Shown piece by piece: positions 8,920-16,656 of a DNA stretch of 36,182 bases. The translations under genes were made by a program, and so were the position numbers. The stretch is from Clostridiales bacterium (lineage in GTDB: Bacteria; Bacillota; Sulfobacillia; Sulfobacillales; Sulfobacillaceae). Numbering within the stretch: position 1 is the first letter of the stretch; every line of letters begins with the position of its first letter. The stretch spans positions 1-36,182 of the forward strand of contig DAHXNH010000381.1 of the NCBI GenBank assembly GCA_027365485.1, given 5' to 3'. The notes beneath the pieces are model-generated. The model saw only the letters and a list, made by a program, of their open reading frames with translations, did no database searches and had not been told where the DNA came from.

Positions 8920-9011
8920 CGCACACCGATCTTCACCATGGGTTAGGTTTAGGTTACCACCAAGACGCCCGGGCGAAAACTACTCAATCGCCGGAATCGC
9001 CCGCTGGCTTT

Positions 9012-9040
9012 TTGATCAGGGTCAAAATTCGGGATATGAT
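9012..9040 (+). promoter_or_regulatory. Promoter of the TauE/SafE-like gene
   Basis: TTGATC (9012-9017) and TATGAT (9035-9040) with a 17-bp spacer. Transcription would start about 55 nt before the ATG at 9102. Confidence 0.65.
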
Positions 9041-9101
9041 GGGCCTCGGACGGCTTGGGCGACGCGCCTCACCCTCCCCGGTCCGAAGGCGAGGTGGGAC
9101 A

Positions 9102-9857
9102 ATGATTGCGATTATTCTTACCATGTTTGCTTTAGGTATAGTGCTGGGGTTTGTCGGGGCGGGCGGTTCCGGTTTTATCATCGCCTTGTTGACGGTACTC
9201 TTTGGTTTTTCGATTCACACCGCATCGGGCACGGCTCTCGCGGCGATGGTCTTCAGTACGCTGTCGGGAGCGCTAAGCCACTTTCGGGCGCGCCGCGTGG
9301 CCGTTTTACCAGGGCTCACCATGGGCACGTTTGGAGCGATAGGATCGTTTTACACCTCGCGTGTGGCTGTGCACATAAAAGGCTCCGACCTCAAAGTGAT
9401 GACTGCCAGTATCTTGTTTCTCTCGGCAGTGGTCATGTTCATTCGCTTAATTCTCCTTCAAAGGAATCAAGTCGGCACCCATTTAACCGTGCCCACGAGG
9501 ACCCGGAGCTTTTGGATAAAATGCGGATTGATCGGCTTAGGCGCCGGGGCCATCTCAGGAATGTTTGGCATTGGCGCCGCTCCCTTCATTCAACTGGGCT
9601 TAATTATCGGATTGGGCGTGCCTCTCGCCCTGGTCCCGGGAACCACCATGCTGGTCATCATGCCCACCGCACTGGCCGGCGCCCTAGGCTACTATCATGC
9701 TGGTGACCTCGATCTGCGCTTGCTTGCCGAAGTAGTAACCGGGACCGTTCTAGGCACCTACCTTGGCGCTGGCTTTACGCGCCGTCTGCCTCAGGGGGTA
9801 TTAAAAATGGCGATGGTACTGATTCCCATCATCGGAGGAACCATTTTACTGCTGTGA
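9102..9857 (+). CDS. TauE/SafE-family membrane transporter
   Basis: Integral membrane protein of about 251 residues with roughly eight hydrophobic segments, the size and layout of the TauE/SafE family, whose characterised members move sulfite, sulfoacetate or other small organic anions across the cytoplasmic membrane. The two pseudo-repeats each begin with the glycine-rich signature: GFVGAGGSGFIIALL near the N-terminus and GAGAISGMFGIGAAPFIQLG in the second half. The ATG at 9102 (MIAIILTMFALGIVLGFVG) has GAGGTGGGAC upstream. An in-frame earlier start at 9012 would add an Arg-rich leader and overlaps the promoter, so it is rejected. It faces metA divergently, and a sulfur-related substrate would fit that neighbour, but the substrate cannot be read from sequence. 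Confidence 0.85.
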   Translation: MIAIILTMFALGIVLGFVGAGGSGFIIALLTVLFGFSIHTASGTALAAMVFSTLSGALSHFRARRVAVLPGLTMGTFGAIGSFYTSRVAVHIKGSDLKVMTASILFLSAVVMFIRLILLQRNQVGTHLTVPTRTRSFWIKCGLIGLGAGAISGMFGIGAAPFIQLGLIIGLGVPLALVPGTTMLVIMPTALAGALGYYHAGDLDLRLLAEVVTGTVLGTYLGAGFTRRLPQGVLKMAMVLIPIIGGTILLL

Positions 9858-9879
9858 ACCTTAGACCCCCACCATCTGG

Positions 9880-9885
9880 CATAAT
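9880..9885 (+). promoter_or_regulatory. Possible extended -10 box for the short-chain dehydrogenase
   Basis: TGG followed by CATAAT resembles an extended -10 element. No good -35 box is present. It lies about 100 nt upstream of the next gene. Confidence 0.3.
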
Positions 9886-9983
9886 GAGTTCATCACCCGG
9901 CATCGCCCGCAGCAGAGCAGCCCTTGTCGGCAACCAGAGCGCTCGCTGAGGGTCAGGGTGAAGTGGGACAAGGGGGTCAATTG

Positions 9984-10748
9984 ATGCTGACATTGGATCT
10001 TCACGGAAAAATTGCTTTAGTCACCGGAGCCACCGGCGAATTAGGACGAACTATTGCGCGTACGTTGGCCGAGTGTGGTGCGGACGTGGCCATCCACTAC
10101 CACCATAACGAAGCACAAGCTCAACTCTTGGGGAAAGAAATTAGCCAGTTGGGCGTGCGCGCCCTCATGGTCGCCGCTGATGTGACCCAAGGCGAATCGA
10201 TCCAGACCATGGCTGATCGGATCTTTGACGGACTGGGAGTTCCTGACATTATTGTCGCCAACGCGGTCGCACAGATCCACCCGTGGAGCCCAGTCTTAGA
10301 GGAATCGCCCGAAGACTATCGCTCCCAATTCGAATCGTGCGTCATGCAATCCGTCTACTTGGCCAAAACATTTCTACCCCAAATGATGGGGCGCGGGGGA
10401 GGGCGCTATATCGCCATCAATACCGAGTGTTCCATTGAGGCTGCGCCTAGTTCCTCGGCTTATGTTGCCGGCAAGCGGGGCTTAGATGGGTTGATGCGAA
10501 CCCTGGCCAAAGAAGTCGGGGCGTCAGGCGTCACAGTAAACCAGGTAGCCCCGGGTTGGATGATAAGCGACCGGGAACGGCAGCACCCAATCGATGATGC
10601 CGCCTACCGTGCGACCGTTCCGTTAAGGCGTCGCGGCCATGACCAAGATATTGCCAATACCGTGGCTTTTTTAGCTTCCGACCTCGCTTCGTTCATTACC
10701 GGTGCATTTCTACCCGTGGCGGGCGGGCGGGTAATGGTGGGCATCTAG
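9984..10748 (+). CDS. Atypical short-chain dehydrogenase/reductase
   Basis: A 254-residue Rossmann-fold protein of the SDR family (FabG-like). ATG 9984 (MLTLDLHGKIALVTGATGELG) has AAGGGGG 9 nt upstream. YVAGK supplies the catalytic Tyr160/Lys164, and VNQVAPGW followed by FITGAFLPVAGG is the classic C-terminal block. Several conserved positions differ: the cofactor loop is TGATGELG, with Glu for the middle Gly; NNAG is NAVA (93-96); the catalytic Ser position is T147 (INTECS); and the catalytic Asn position appears to be C119. It may form a recognisable subfamily with an altered active site, or have a non-redox role. Substrate unknown. It stands 126 nt behind the TauE-like gene on the same strand. 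Confidence 0.85.
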   Translation: MLTLDLHGKIALVTGATGELGRTIARTLAECGADVAIHYHHNEAQAQLLGKEISQLGVRALMVAADVTQGESIQTMADRIFDGLGVPDIIVANAVAQIHPWSPVLEESPEDYRSQFESCVMQSVYLAKTFLPQMMGRGGGRYIAINTECSIEAAPSSSAYVAGKRGLDGLMRTLAKEVGASGVTVNQVAPGWMISDRERQHPIDDAAYRATVPLRRRGHDQDIANTVAFLASDLASFITGAFLPVAGGRVMVGI

Positions 10749-11234
10749 CCACCAAACGGCGCTTGGCCCTCAAATCCGGCCGTAGCTCGGGGTCATCCTA
10801 TAGATGGCGTGCGAACGGCCAGGACCAAGCCCCTAAACTTTTCACCCTGGGCAGAGGTTAAACGGCGCCGTCATTCCCGAGCCTCGCGTCCGATTGGGCT
10901 CCTTAAGGTGCTGTTCGGGTAGCGTTCGACCGCGACGGCGAGCTCTCGCCGTAACCGGAGCTCAAGCGCAGAGCATCAACACCAGGATTTTTGTGTATCG
11001 CGTAAACTGCTCCGAGAGCGCCAGTCGAGCCCAAGAAGGCGCGCCGCCGACTGGCGCTCTGCTGGGATTGCCTACTGACTCGCAAATTATTTCCCCGAGC
11101 CTTTAAGGCTAGCGGCCCGCCAGCCTTCGGGTCCTTTAGACAGCAAGTGGGCGAAAGACGACGGCCAAAATCGACCGTTCTACAGCTCAAGGTATGCTAG
11201 TCTTTAAGGGACGGACAAAAAAGGGGAAACTTTT
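10749..11234. other. Intergenic stretch of 486 bp
   Basis: No gene is supported. It contains one strong inverted repeat (11015-11060, listed separately) and, close to the next gene, TCGACC and TATGCT (near 11194) with 16-bp spacing, a weak promoter candidate for the desaturase. Confidence 0.5.
11015..11060. repeat. 13-bp perfect inverted repeat with a 20-nt loop
   Basis: AGAGCGCCAGTCG (11015-11027) pairs perfectly with CGACTGGCGCTCT (11048-11060). There is no T-tract on either strand, so an ordinary terminator is doubtful. The loop contains CCAAGAAGGCG, a word also seen near 22192 and in the terminator at 25038. Confidence 0.7.
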
Positions 11235-12104
11235 GTGAGCGCACTAGAGACTTCCATCGATACCCTATACCAACGCCATCTGACGTTGACCCAAAATCTG
11301 GACTGGGGATATCATCGGTTACTGCCTTTTGAAATCGGCAAAAACTTTATCGACGATCCCTGGCAGGCCTCTCAGGGCACCTTATCACCGGAGATGACGC
11401 TGGCCGTAGAAACCGCCATGCTGACCGAGATCAATTTGCCGTGGTTCACTAGCACGTTAATGGATGCCTTTGCGACAGCTCCGGCATCGTTGTTGCGTTT
11501 TGTCCATACCTGGACCCGAGAAGAAGATCAGCACGGCCGGGTGTTAGACGTCTATCTTTTACTGAGTCGCAACGGCGATCCTGATCGGCGCGCGAGTCTA
11601 CAGAAATCTGTGATCGAAGCCGGATGGCTCAGTGAATACCGAGACCCATTTGCACTAATGGTGTACACCACCTTGCAAGAATTAGCCACCAGAGTCTTTT
11701 ATTTAAATTTGGCTCGGGCGGTCGCTGGCTCTGACCCTGGCTTGGCCGTCATCTTGCGCACCATAGCCAAAGACGAAACGCTCCATTATACGTTTTATCG
11801 CGATGCGGTCGCGGCATACATCGACGCCGATCCAACACGATTGGTGACGCTTTGCAAGGTGATACCCACTTTTACCATGCCTGGGTTTGGCATGCCGGAT
11901 TTTGCTAGCCGGATGAAGGTCATTGCCAGCCATGCTGGATACGGAATTGCCGAGTATCAGCAACAAGTGCTGCACGTGATCTTGCAAGCGTGGGGAGTGA
12001 TGGATTACACCACCGCCTCGATGATTCGAGAACCCCGGCAAGACTTAACTCGTTATCTCCAACTGGTCGACAAGTTGGCCAAGCGCAGTCGACGGGAACG
12101 CTAA
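11235..12104 (+). CDS. Acyl-ACP desaturase (diiron, FA_desaturase_2 family)
   Basis: Soluble ferritin-like enzyme that would introduce a double bond into acyl carrier protein-bound fatty acids using O2, ferredoxin and a diiron centre. The 289 residues carry the full ligand set: E65 (TEINLPW), E97 and H100 (REEDQHGR), E149 (TLQELATRVF), and E181 and H184 (KDETLHYTFYRD). The two ExxH motifs match those of plant stearoyl-ACP desaturase. The GTG start at 11235 has AAGGGGAAAC upstream. The gene is monocistronic, facing the dehydrogenase at 12207 tail to tail. It implies oxygen-dependent unsaturated fatty acid synthesis for membrane adaptation. Regiospecificity cannot be told. Confidence 0.88.
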   Translation: MSALETSIDTLYQRHLTLTQNLDWGYHRLLPFEIGKNFIDDPWQASQGTLSPEMTLAVETAMLTEINLPWFTSTLMDAFATAPASLLRFVHTWTREEDQHGRVLDVYLLLSRNGDPDRRASLQKSVIEAGWLSEYRDPFALMVYTTLQELATRVFYLNLARAVAGSDPGLAVILRTIAKDETLHYTFYRDAVAAYIDADPTRLVTLCKVIPTFTMPGFGMPDFASRMKVIASHAGYGIAEYQQQVLHVILQAWGVMDYTTASMIREPRQDLTRYLQLVDKLAKRSRRER

Positions 12105-12206
12105 ATTGGCAACGCCCGTCGAACCGACGCTAAATAGCCCTCAATCTAGGTTCGGCCCTATCGTTATCTACAATTTAGCGGCCCAACCGATTCATCAGCC
12201 CCGGTT

Positions 12207-13211
12207 TTACGGTTGTAATTGAATCTTCAACCCCTCTCCTCGTCGAATCCATTCGATAGCGGTCGAGTATTGCTCCAAAGGCAGGATGTGGCTGACCAGG
12301 TCTTCCGAGAGGATTCCCATTCCTGCCATCTCTGTGGCGCGGGCATAGCTTTGGTTAATGGCCATAGAAGAGTACAGCGTAATCTCTCGGTGGTAGACCG
12401 TGTACAGTTCCACTTCTGCCAGGGCTCCTTTTGGTGCAACCCCAAACAACAAATGGGATCCTCCTTTTTTGACCCAATCTAAGGCGTTTCGAATCACCTT
12501 GACCGAGCCGGTAGCGTCAACCACTACGTCAAAGCCTCGAGGAAAGACCACGCTTAAATCGTTCAATTCATCCGGTAACACCGCTTTCCAAGCGCCAAAT
12601 TTTTCCGCCTGCCGAAGACGCTCTCGGCTCAAATCGACGGCCACGATCCTAGAAGCACCGCCTTGCAACAACAGTCGCATTAAAATAATGCCCATCGGCC
12701 CCATGCCAAACAACAAAACCGTCGATCCGGGACGCACCGGCATTCGCTCGAGCGCCCATTCGGCGCAGGCCAACGGCTCGATCAATGCGCCAATCGCGGG
12801 CGAAATGTCGTCGCTCAATGCATACAAATTGGCCGAGGGAGCGGCGACAAATTCCGCAAACCCACCGTTGATGGTGTCGCCTAAGGCTTTCCAGGATTCG
12901 CAGTGATTGGCCTGCCTCGATTGGCAAAAATAGCAGTGGCCACACGTAATCGTCGGATCCACTCCTACCCGTTGGCCCAGCCAATTTTGATCTCCGTCGG
13001 CACCCACACTGACCACCGTTCCACACATCTCGTGACCGGGGATTAGGGGATAGGGCGACAAATATTCGCCGTCATAGATTTTAAGGTCGGTCCCACAGAT
13101 TCCCGCCCGCGACACCGCCACCACCACCCCGTCTCGGGCCGCATCCGGCTTCTCTACCCTTTCTACACTCGCTCGCTTGGGTTCGTGCAAAACCATCGCC
13201 TTCATTTTCAT
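12207..13211 (-). CDS. Zinc-dependent medium-chain dehydrogenase (sorbitol/threonine DH-like)
   Basis: NAD(P)-dependent polyol or alcohol dehydrogenase of 334 residues. Catalytic zinc ligands are C39 (AGICGTD), H60 and E61 (IPGHEMCG), and the structural zinc lobe is complete with C90, C93, C96 and C104 (TCGHCYFCQSRQANHC), unlike the dehydrogenase at 6716. The substrate-region block ALIEPLACAEWALE and the nucleotide motif LLFGMGPMGIILMRLL follow; V-AVDLSRERL ends beta-2 with an Asp, favouring NAD over NADP. The ATG at 13211 has GGGAGGAG 7 nt upstream. It follows the HAD hydrolase after only 31 nt, so the pair is probably one operon, perhaps for a sugar alcohol and its phosphate. The exact substrate is not readable; L-threonine, sorbitol and butanediol dehydrogenases share these motifs. 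Confidence 0.9.
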   Translation of the reverse strand: MKMKAMVLHEPKRASVERVEKPDAARDGVVVAVSRAGICGTDLKIYDGEYLSPYPLIPGHEMCGTVVSVGADGDQNWLGQRVGVDPTITCGHCYFCQSRQANHCESWKALGDTINGGFAEFVAAPSANLYALSDDISPAIGALIEPLACAEWALERMPVRPGSTVLLFGMGPMGIILMRLLLQGGASRIVAVDLSRERLRQAEKFGAWKAVLPDELNDLSVVFPRGFDVVVDATGSVKVIRNALDWVKKGGSHLLFGVAPKGALAEVELYTVYHREITLYSSMAINQSYARATEMAGMGILSEDLVSHILPLEQYSTAIEWIRRGEGLKIQLQP

Positions 13212-13242
13212 CGTCTTGCTCCTCCCTATCTAGCGGCCCGCA

Positions 13243-13803
13243 TCATCCTTTTGGGAATCTGGGCCAATCCGTTCGGTTGAATCGGTCGAGTTGAGAACCC
13301 ACCTGCTGTACATCATCAATCTCCACCACCCGGTGAACCTCGGTTTCCATCGCCGGCCCGCCCAGCGAAACCTCGGGGTTGGTTATCCATAGCGCCAAGA
13401 TGCCTACCCCCACCGCCCCGACGATGTCATGCGGCCAACTGTTGCCCACCATGGCTGCCTCTTCTGCTCGGACTCCCAAGTCGTTGAGCACACGGATGAA
13501 GACGGCGGCATCCGGCTTTCCTGGACGGTCGGGTTGCAATTCCGACCGCGTCGCCCGGACCACAGAAAAAAACTGAACGATCCCCAACCGTTCTAATAAC
13601 CGACGAACCGATTCATCATCGCTCACGGCTGTATTCGATAAAATGGCCTGCTGGTAGCCTTTGGTGGCCATTGCTTTAACCGCCTCAGCCGCCCCCGGCC
13701 TTAAACGAATCCCCGGGTAGGTGTCCAAAGGCGCTAGGTCTTGTCCGCCCGGCGGCGGATTGACTAGGGTTCCCCCCAAATCCCAGATAATTGCTCGAAT
13801 CAT
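13243..13803 (-). CDS. HAD-superfamily hydrolase
   Basis: A 186-residue haloacid-dehalogenase-type phosphatase. Motif I is WDLGGTLV with nucleophile D8; the second Asp of the usual DxD is Gly (D-L-G), a variant seen in several HAD groups. Motif II is ILSNTAVSDD, motif III includes GKPDAAVF, and motif IV is MVGNSWPHDIVGA. A small helical cap lies between motifs I and II. The ATG at 13803 has GAGGAG about 14 nt upstream, a long spacing. It is first in a two-gene unit with the zinc dehydrogenase, suggesting dephosphorylation of a phosphorylated polyol or sugar, but this is inference. A phosphoglycolate-phosphatase-like role cannot be ruled out. Confidence 0.85.
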   Translation of the reverse strand: MIRAIIWDLGGTLVNPPPGGQDLAPLDTYPGIRLRPGAAEAVKAMATKGYQQAILSNTAVSDDESVRRLLERLGIVQFFSVVRATRSELQPDRPGKPDAAVFIRVLNDLGVRAEEAAMVGNSWPHDIVGAVGVGILALWITNPEVSLGGPAMETEVHRVVEIDDVQQVGSQLDRFNRTDWPRFPKG

Positions 13804-13905
13804 GCGCCTGTCTCACTCCTCATTCCCTAGGATTCGACTCTCCGCCCAAAAACTCCTCCGCAGCTGCCCTTTTGAGGCAAAAGCTACGGGTTCGAACTGT
13901 TAGGC

Positions 13906-13911
13906 TATAAT
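13906..13911 (+). promoter_or_regulatory. Perfect -10 hexamer upstream of the YbjQ-like operon
   Basis: TATAAT about 100 nt before ATG 14012. The -35 region at 17 bp spacing (GCTACG) is poor, so an activator or another sigma factor may be involved. Confidence 0.35.
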
Positions 13912-14011
13912 AAGTTAGAAAGTCTGCCAAGGCATTCTTTTTTTGGCCGATTTTTATGATGGCTAAAACTAGTCATCAAGATAATACCGTCCCCTAAAGG
14001 AGGACCATTGC

Positions 14012-14824
14012 ATGCCAGATGAGTCACAGTTTCCCGATGTCCCTAAAGATGCGCTAGCCCGTCTCGACGTTACCTCCGAATCTTTTGTCTTCACCAGTGA
14101 CCTGACCGTCAATGAATTTGTGTTAGTGGATCAGGCCGGTTTCGAACCCATGGGTCTGGTGATGGGTTCTTCAATCTATCACATCGGTTATCAAGCTTCC
14201 AATTGGCGTCAAAATCAAGAAATGACGGTGCTTTCCCAAGCCATGTATAATGCCCGTGAACTGGCGATGACGCGCATGGAAGAAGAGGCTGATGCGCTGA
14301 AGGCCGACGGAATCGTGGGCGTTCGCCTCGAGGTCAAACATGCGGAGTGGGGCGAACATCTCGCTGAGTTCATCGCGGTAGGCACTGCCGTACGCTCCAA
14401 AGATGGCACTAGCCACCGAACCCAAAAGGGCAAACCGTTTACCTCAGATCTTTCGGGGCAAGACTTTTGGATGTTGATGCAAACTGGCTATCGTCCCGTT
14501 AGTCTGGTGATGGGGTCGTGCGTTTATCACGTCGCTCATCAAGGGGTGGCCCAAACCCTTCGTCAGATGGGCCAAAATACAGAACTCACCGTTTTCACCC
14601 AAGCGCTCTATGACGCCCGAGAGTTGGCCATGGAACGGATGCAGTCGGAAGCGGCGGACTCTAAGGCTAAAGGCGTCGTCGGGGTGCATTTAGAAGAAAA
14701 CAGTCACCGCTGGGGCAATCACGTCATTGAATTCTTTGCCGTAGGCACCGCCGTCGTTCCCTACCGCGAGTCGAACCTGACCGCTCCACAACTCACCTTG
14801 CCGCTCAACGATCTCAATGCTTAG
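14012..14824 (+). CDS. Tandem YbjQ/UPF0145-like two-domain protein
   Basis: 270 residues without signal peptide or membrane segment, built from two copies of a domain resembling YbjQ/UPF0145 (called heavy-metal-binding from early annotation, function unproven; single-domain members form rings). Copy 1 spans about 40-128 and copy 2 about 150-249. Matching blocks are GLVMGSSIYHIGYQ / SLVMGSCVYHVAHQ; YNARELAMTRMEEEA / YDARELAMERMQSEA; GIVGVRLEV / GVVGVHLEE; and EFIAVGTAV / EFFAVGTAV. A 20-residue polar linker joins them. ATG 14012 has AAAGGAGGACC upstream. The next gene, 33 nt away, has the same architecture. The close similarity of the two copies here suggests a fairly recent internal duplication. 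A metal- or envelope-stress role is only a guess from the family name. Confidence 0.8.
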   Translation: MPDESQFPDVPKDALARLDVTSESFVFTSDLTVNEFVLVDQAGFEPMGLVMGSSIYHIGYQASNWRQNQEMTVLSQAMYNARELAMTRMEEEADALKADGIVGVRLEVKHAEWGEHLAEFIAVGTAVRSKDGTSHRTQKGKPFTSDLSGQDFWMLMQTGYRPVSLVMGSCVYHVAHQGVAQTLRQMGQNTELTVFTQALYDARELAMERMQSEAADSKAKGVVGVHLEENSHRWGNHVIEFFAVGTAVVPYRESNLTAPQLTLPLNDLNA

Positions 14825-14857
14825 ACGAGAGAATCTTTTCCCAAGGGAGGACCCTCG

Positions 14858-15862
14858 ATGAACTGGTTTCACCGACCCAAGCCGCCAAACCCGACCAGTG
14901 CTAACCCCGGTTCAACCCCGGCTCCGGGTGCGATTTATCATGATTTGTCTCCCGAAGACCAAGCCAACGATCTCGATGCCCTCGAACGCGGCAATCTGCC
15001 CACTCGTGTCCTCCATCGCATTGAGGCCACCCAGGCCGGTGAACGCCCCTGGTTGAGCACGCTCGATATCGCCGACTGGTATTTAGCGGATGGTCTACAC
15101 ATTATGCCCCTGGGCCACGTCACAGGCAGTGCCTATTATCACGTGGCCACCGACTCTCGCGGTCGCGAATATCTTGACGGAGACAGCAACGCCGGCAACC
15201 TTATCCGCGGATACTATGCCAGTCGAGATTTAGCGGTAGGCCGGTTGATTCAGGAGGCCAAAGGCACCCACGCTCACGCCGTCATCGACGCCCAATTCAA
15301 AGTTACTCGGCAAGAACGGGTGATTGAAGTAAGTGTTGTTGGCACAGCTATCCAGTGGACCGGCGTCCGTGAAGGCAAGAAGATTCCGGTAAGCCCACTG
15401 TCGGGGGAAGAGTTCTTTAAACTGGCTCAAATCGGCTGGATGCCAGTGGGTCTTGCCCTGGGCTACCATTGGCACGTGATGCCGGTCGGGTATCGGACAC
15501 GGCAGATTTCTACATCGTCGTACGGCCAAAACCAAGAACTATCCGGGGTCAGCCAGCGTTTCAGCCTGACTCGAGAAGTCGCCACCCGCATGCTTCGTCG
15601 CGACGCCGCCGCCATGGGCGCCAATGGCGTAGCTGGAGTACACATTGACACCCATATCGAAGAAACCGAGATTATGTATACCGGGGGATTCCCTGGTCAG
15701 TATATGCGCATTGACAACACCAACTATCTGTACGAGGAAAATGGGACGGTTGAAGTCCCTGCCTTTAACTTGGAGTTTTATGCAACCGGGGCGGCGATTC
15801 GAAAGATTGGCGAAGGCCCATTGACCGCGGATGCGATCTCCCACGTCATTGACGCCTCTTAA
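14858..15862 (+). CDS. Second, divergent tandem YbjQ-like protein
   Basis: 334 residues, co-transcribed with the preceding gene (AAGGGAGGACC before ATG 14858). After a Pro-rich N-terminal 25 residues come two YbjQ-like copies, about 68-166 and 183-314. Blocks aligning with the first gene are MPLGHVTGSAYYHVAT / PVGLALGYHWHVMPVG; ASRDLAVGRLIQEA / LTREVATRMLRRDA; HAVIDAQFKV / NGVAGVHIDT; and EVSVVGTAI / EFYATGAAI. Copy 2 carries an insertion of about 30 residues (265-300, rich in Tyr, Gly and Glu) before its last strand. The Arg-acid-(Leu/Val)-Ala core is kept in all four copies, while the rest has drifted. No membrane segment is seen. A paired complex with the first product is plausible from the operon, but it is inference. 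Confidence 0.75.
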   Translation: MNWFHRPKPPNPTSANPGSTPAPGAIYHDLSPEDQANDLDALERGNLPTRVLHRIEATQAGERPWLSTLDIADWYLADGLHIMPLGHVTGSAYYHVATDSRGREYLDGDSNAGNLIRGYYASRDLAVGRLIQEAKGTHAHAVIDAQFKVTRQERVIEVSVVGTAIQWTGVREGKKIPVSPLSGEEFFKLAQIGWMPVGLALGYHWHVMPVGYRTRQISTSSYGQNQELSGVSQRFSLTREVATRMLRRDAAAMGANGVAGVHIDTHIEETEIMYTGGFPGQYMRIDNTNYLYEENGTVEVPAFNLEFYATGAAIRKIGEGPLTADAISHVIDAS

Positions 15863-15881
15863 GTCCCGGCCAACCAAAGAT

Positions 15882-15924
15882 CGGGTGGGCGCACCAGGGC
15901 AAAAGCCCAAAGTCGCCCTACCCG
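15882..15924. terminator. Hairpin between convergent genes
   Basis: CGGGTGGGCG (15882-15891) pairs with CGCCCTACCCG (15914-15924) with one bulged T. It lies between the stops of the YbjQ-like operon and the GntR gene. No T-tract follows, so termination is likely but not certain. Confidence 0.45.
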
Positions 15925-15957
15925 AATTCGGTGGTTGCCCCAAGCGGCGGCACCTGT

Positions 15958-16656
15958 CTAGTCGGCTTTGAACAAGTGAGCAATTCCCTTTTGGGCAGAC
16001 AAAATATGGGACTCGACCAGCGACACGGCCCGCCGCTTCTCGCGCTCGCGAATAGCTCGTACAATCTCTTGGTGATCAGACTCATTGGCCAATGTTTTTT
16101 CTTGCGCACTGGAAAAATAAGCCCGCGCGGTTACGTAATGCGAATGCAATGATCGGTAAAGGCGCAACAACTCTGGGTTTTTTGCCAGGTCGACCAGACC
16201 CTCATGAAATGCTATGTCGGCTTCGTTATATTTCAAATAAGCGAAAGGCGTCGCATTGGCAATGTCGCCTAGGACCTTGGCCAATCCATCGAGTTGCTCG
16301 ATCGCCTCAGCGCTGGCGGATTTCATGTTGCGAACCGCAAACGACTCGATCATCAAGCGCGCATCCAAAATATGATTCATCTCGTCAGCGGAAAGACTGC
16401 GGACAAAGGTCCCACTTCTTGGCTTGATGACTACCAATCCTTCTAACGCTAGGCGGTTTAAGGCCTCTTTCACCGGCTGGTTGCTCACCTCAAACGTCCC
16501 TGCCAGTCCCTGAACGTCCAATCGTTCTCCAGCTCTCAATTCGCCGCTGAAGATCGCATCGCGAAGGCTTTGGTAGACATCGGCGGTAATTGCTACCCGC
16601 CGCAGCGGCCTCACGTGCTGGGTTCCCGTACCTCGGTCAGATCCCATCCCAGTCAT
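15958..16656 (-). CDS. GntR-family regulator with FCD domain
   Basis: Transcription factor of the FadR subfamily, 232 residues. The winged helix-turn-helix occupies about 22-90 (VYQSLRDAIFSGELRAGERL, then VSNQPVKEALNRLALEGLVV and GTFVRSLSADEM). The all-helical FCD ligand-binding domain follows (about 95-225), with candidate metal or ligand residues in NEADIAFHEGLVDLA, SDHQEIVRAI and VESHILSA. Such regulators sense carboxylates or sugar acids and often control adjacent genes. Here the neighbours are a YbjQ-like pair (convergent) and a carboxypeptidase, with the FAH-family enzyme further on; which of them it controls is unknown. The start at 16656 has a weak ribosome site (GCGGGGAT). No paired operator was recognised in the upstream region. 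Confidence 0.88.
   Translation of the reverse strand: MTGMGSDRGTGTQHVRPLRRVAITADVYQSLRDAIFSGELRAGERLDVQGLAGTFEVSNQPVKEALNRLALEGLVVIKPRSGTFVRSLSADEMNHILDARLMIESFAVRNMKSASAEAIEQLDGLAKVLGDIANATPFAYLKYNEADIAFHEGLVDLAKNPELLRLYRSLHSHYVTARAYFSSAQEKTLANESDHQEIVRAIREREKRRAVSLVESHILSAQKGIAHLFKAD

Noticed and set aside
8907-9011. SAM riboswitch or S-box before metA
   Set aside because: Too little space, and no characteristic stems or terminator/antiterminator were seen between metA and the divergent promoter.
10894-11190. Small overlapping frames on both strands before the desaturase gene
   Set aside because: Low-complexity Arg/Ser/Ala text, no ribosome sites, and they span the inverted repeat.
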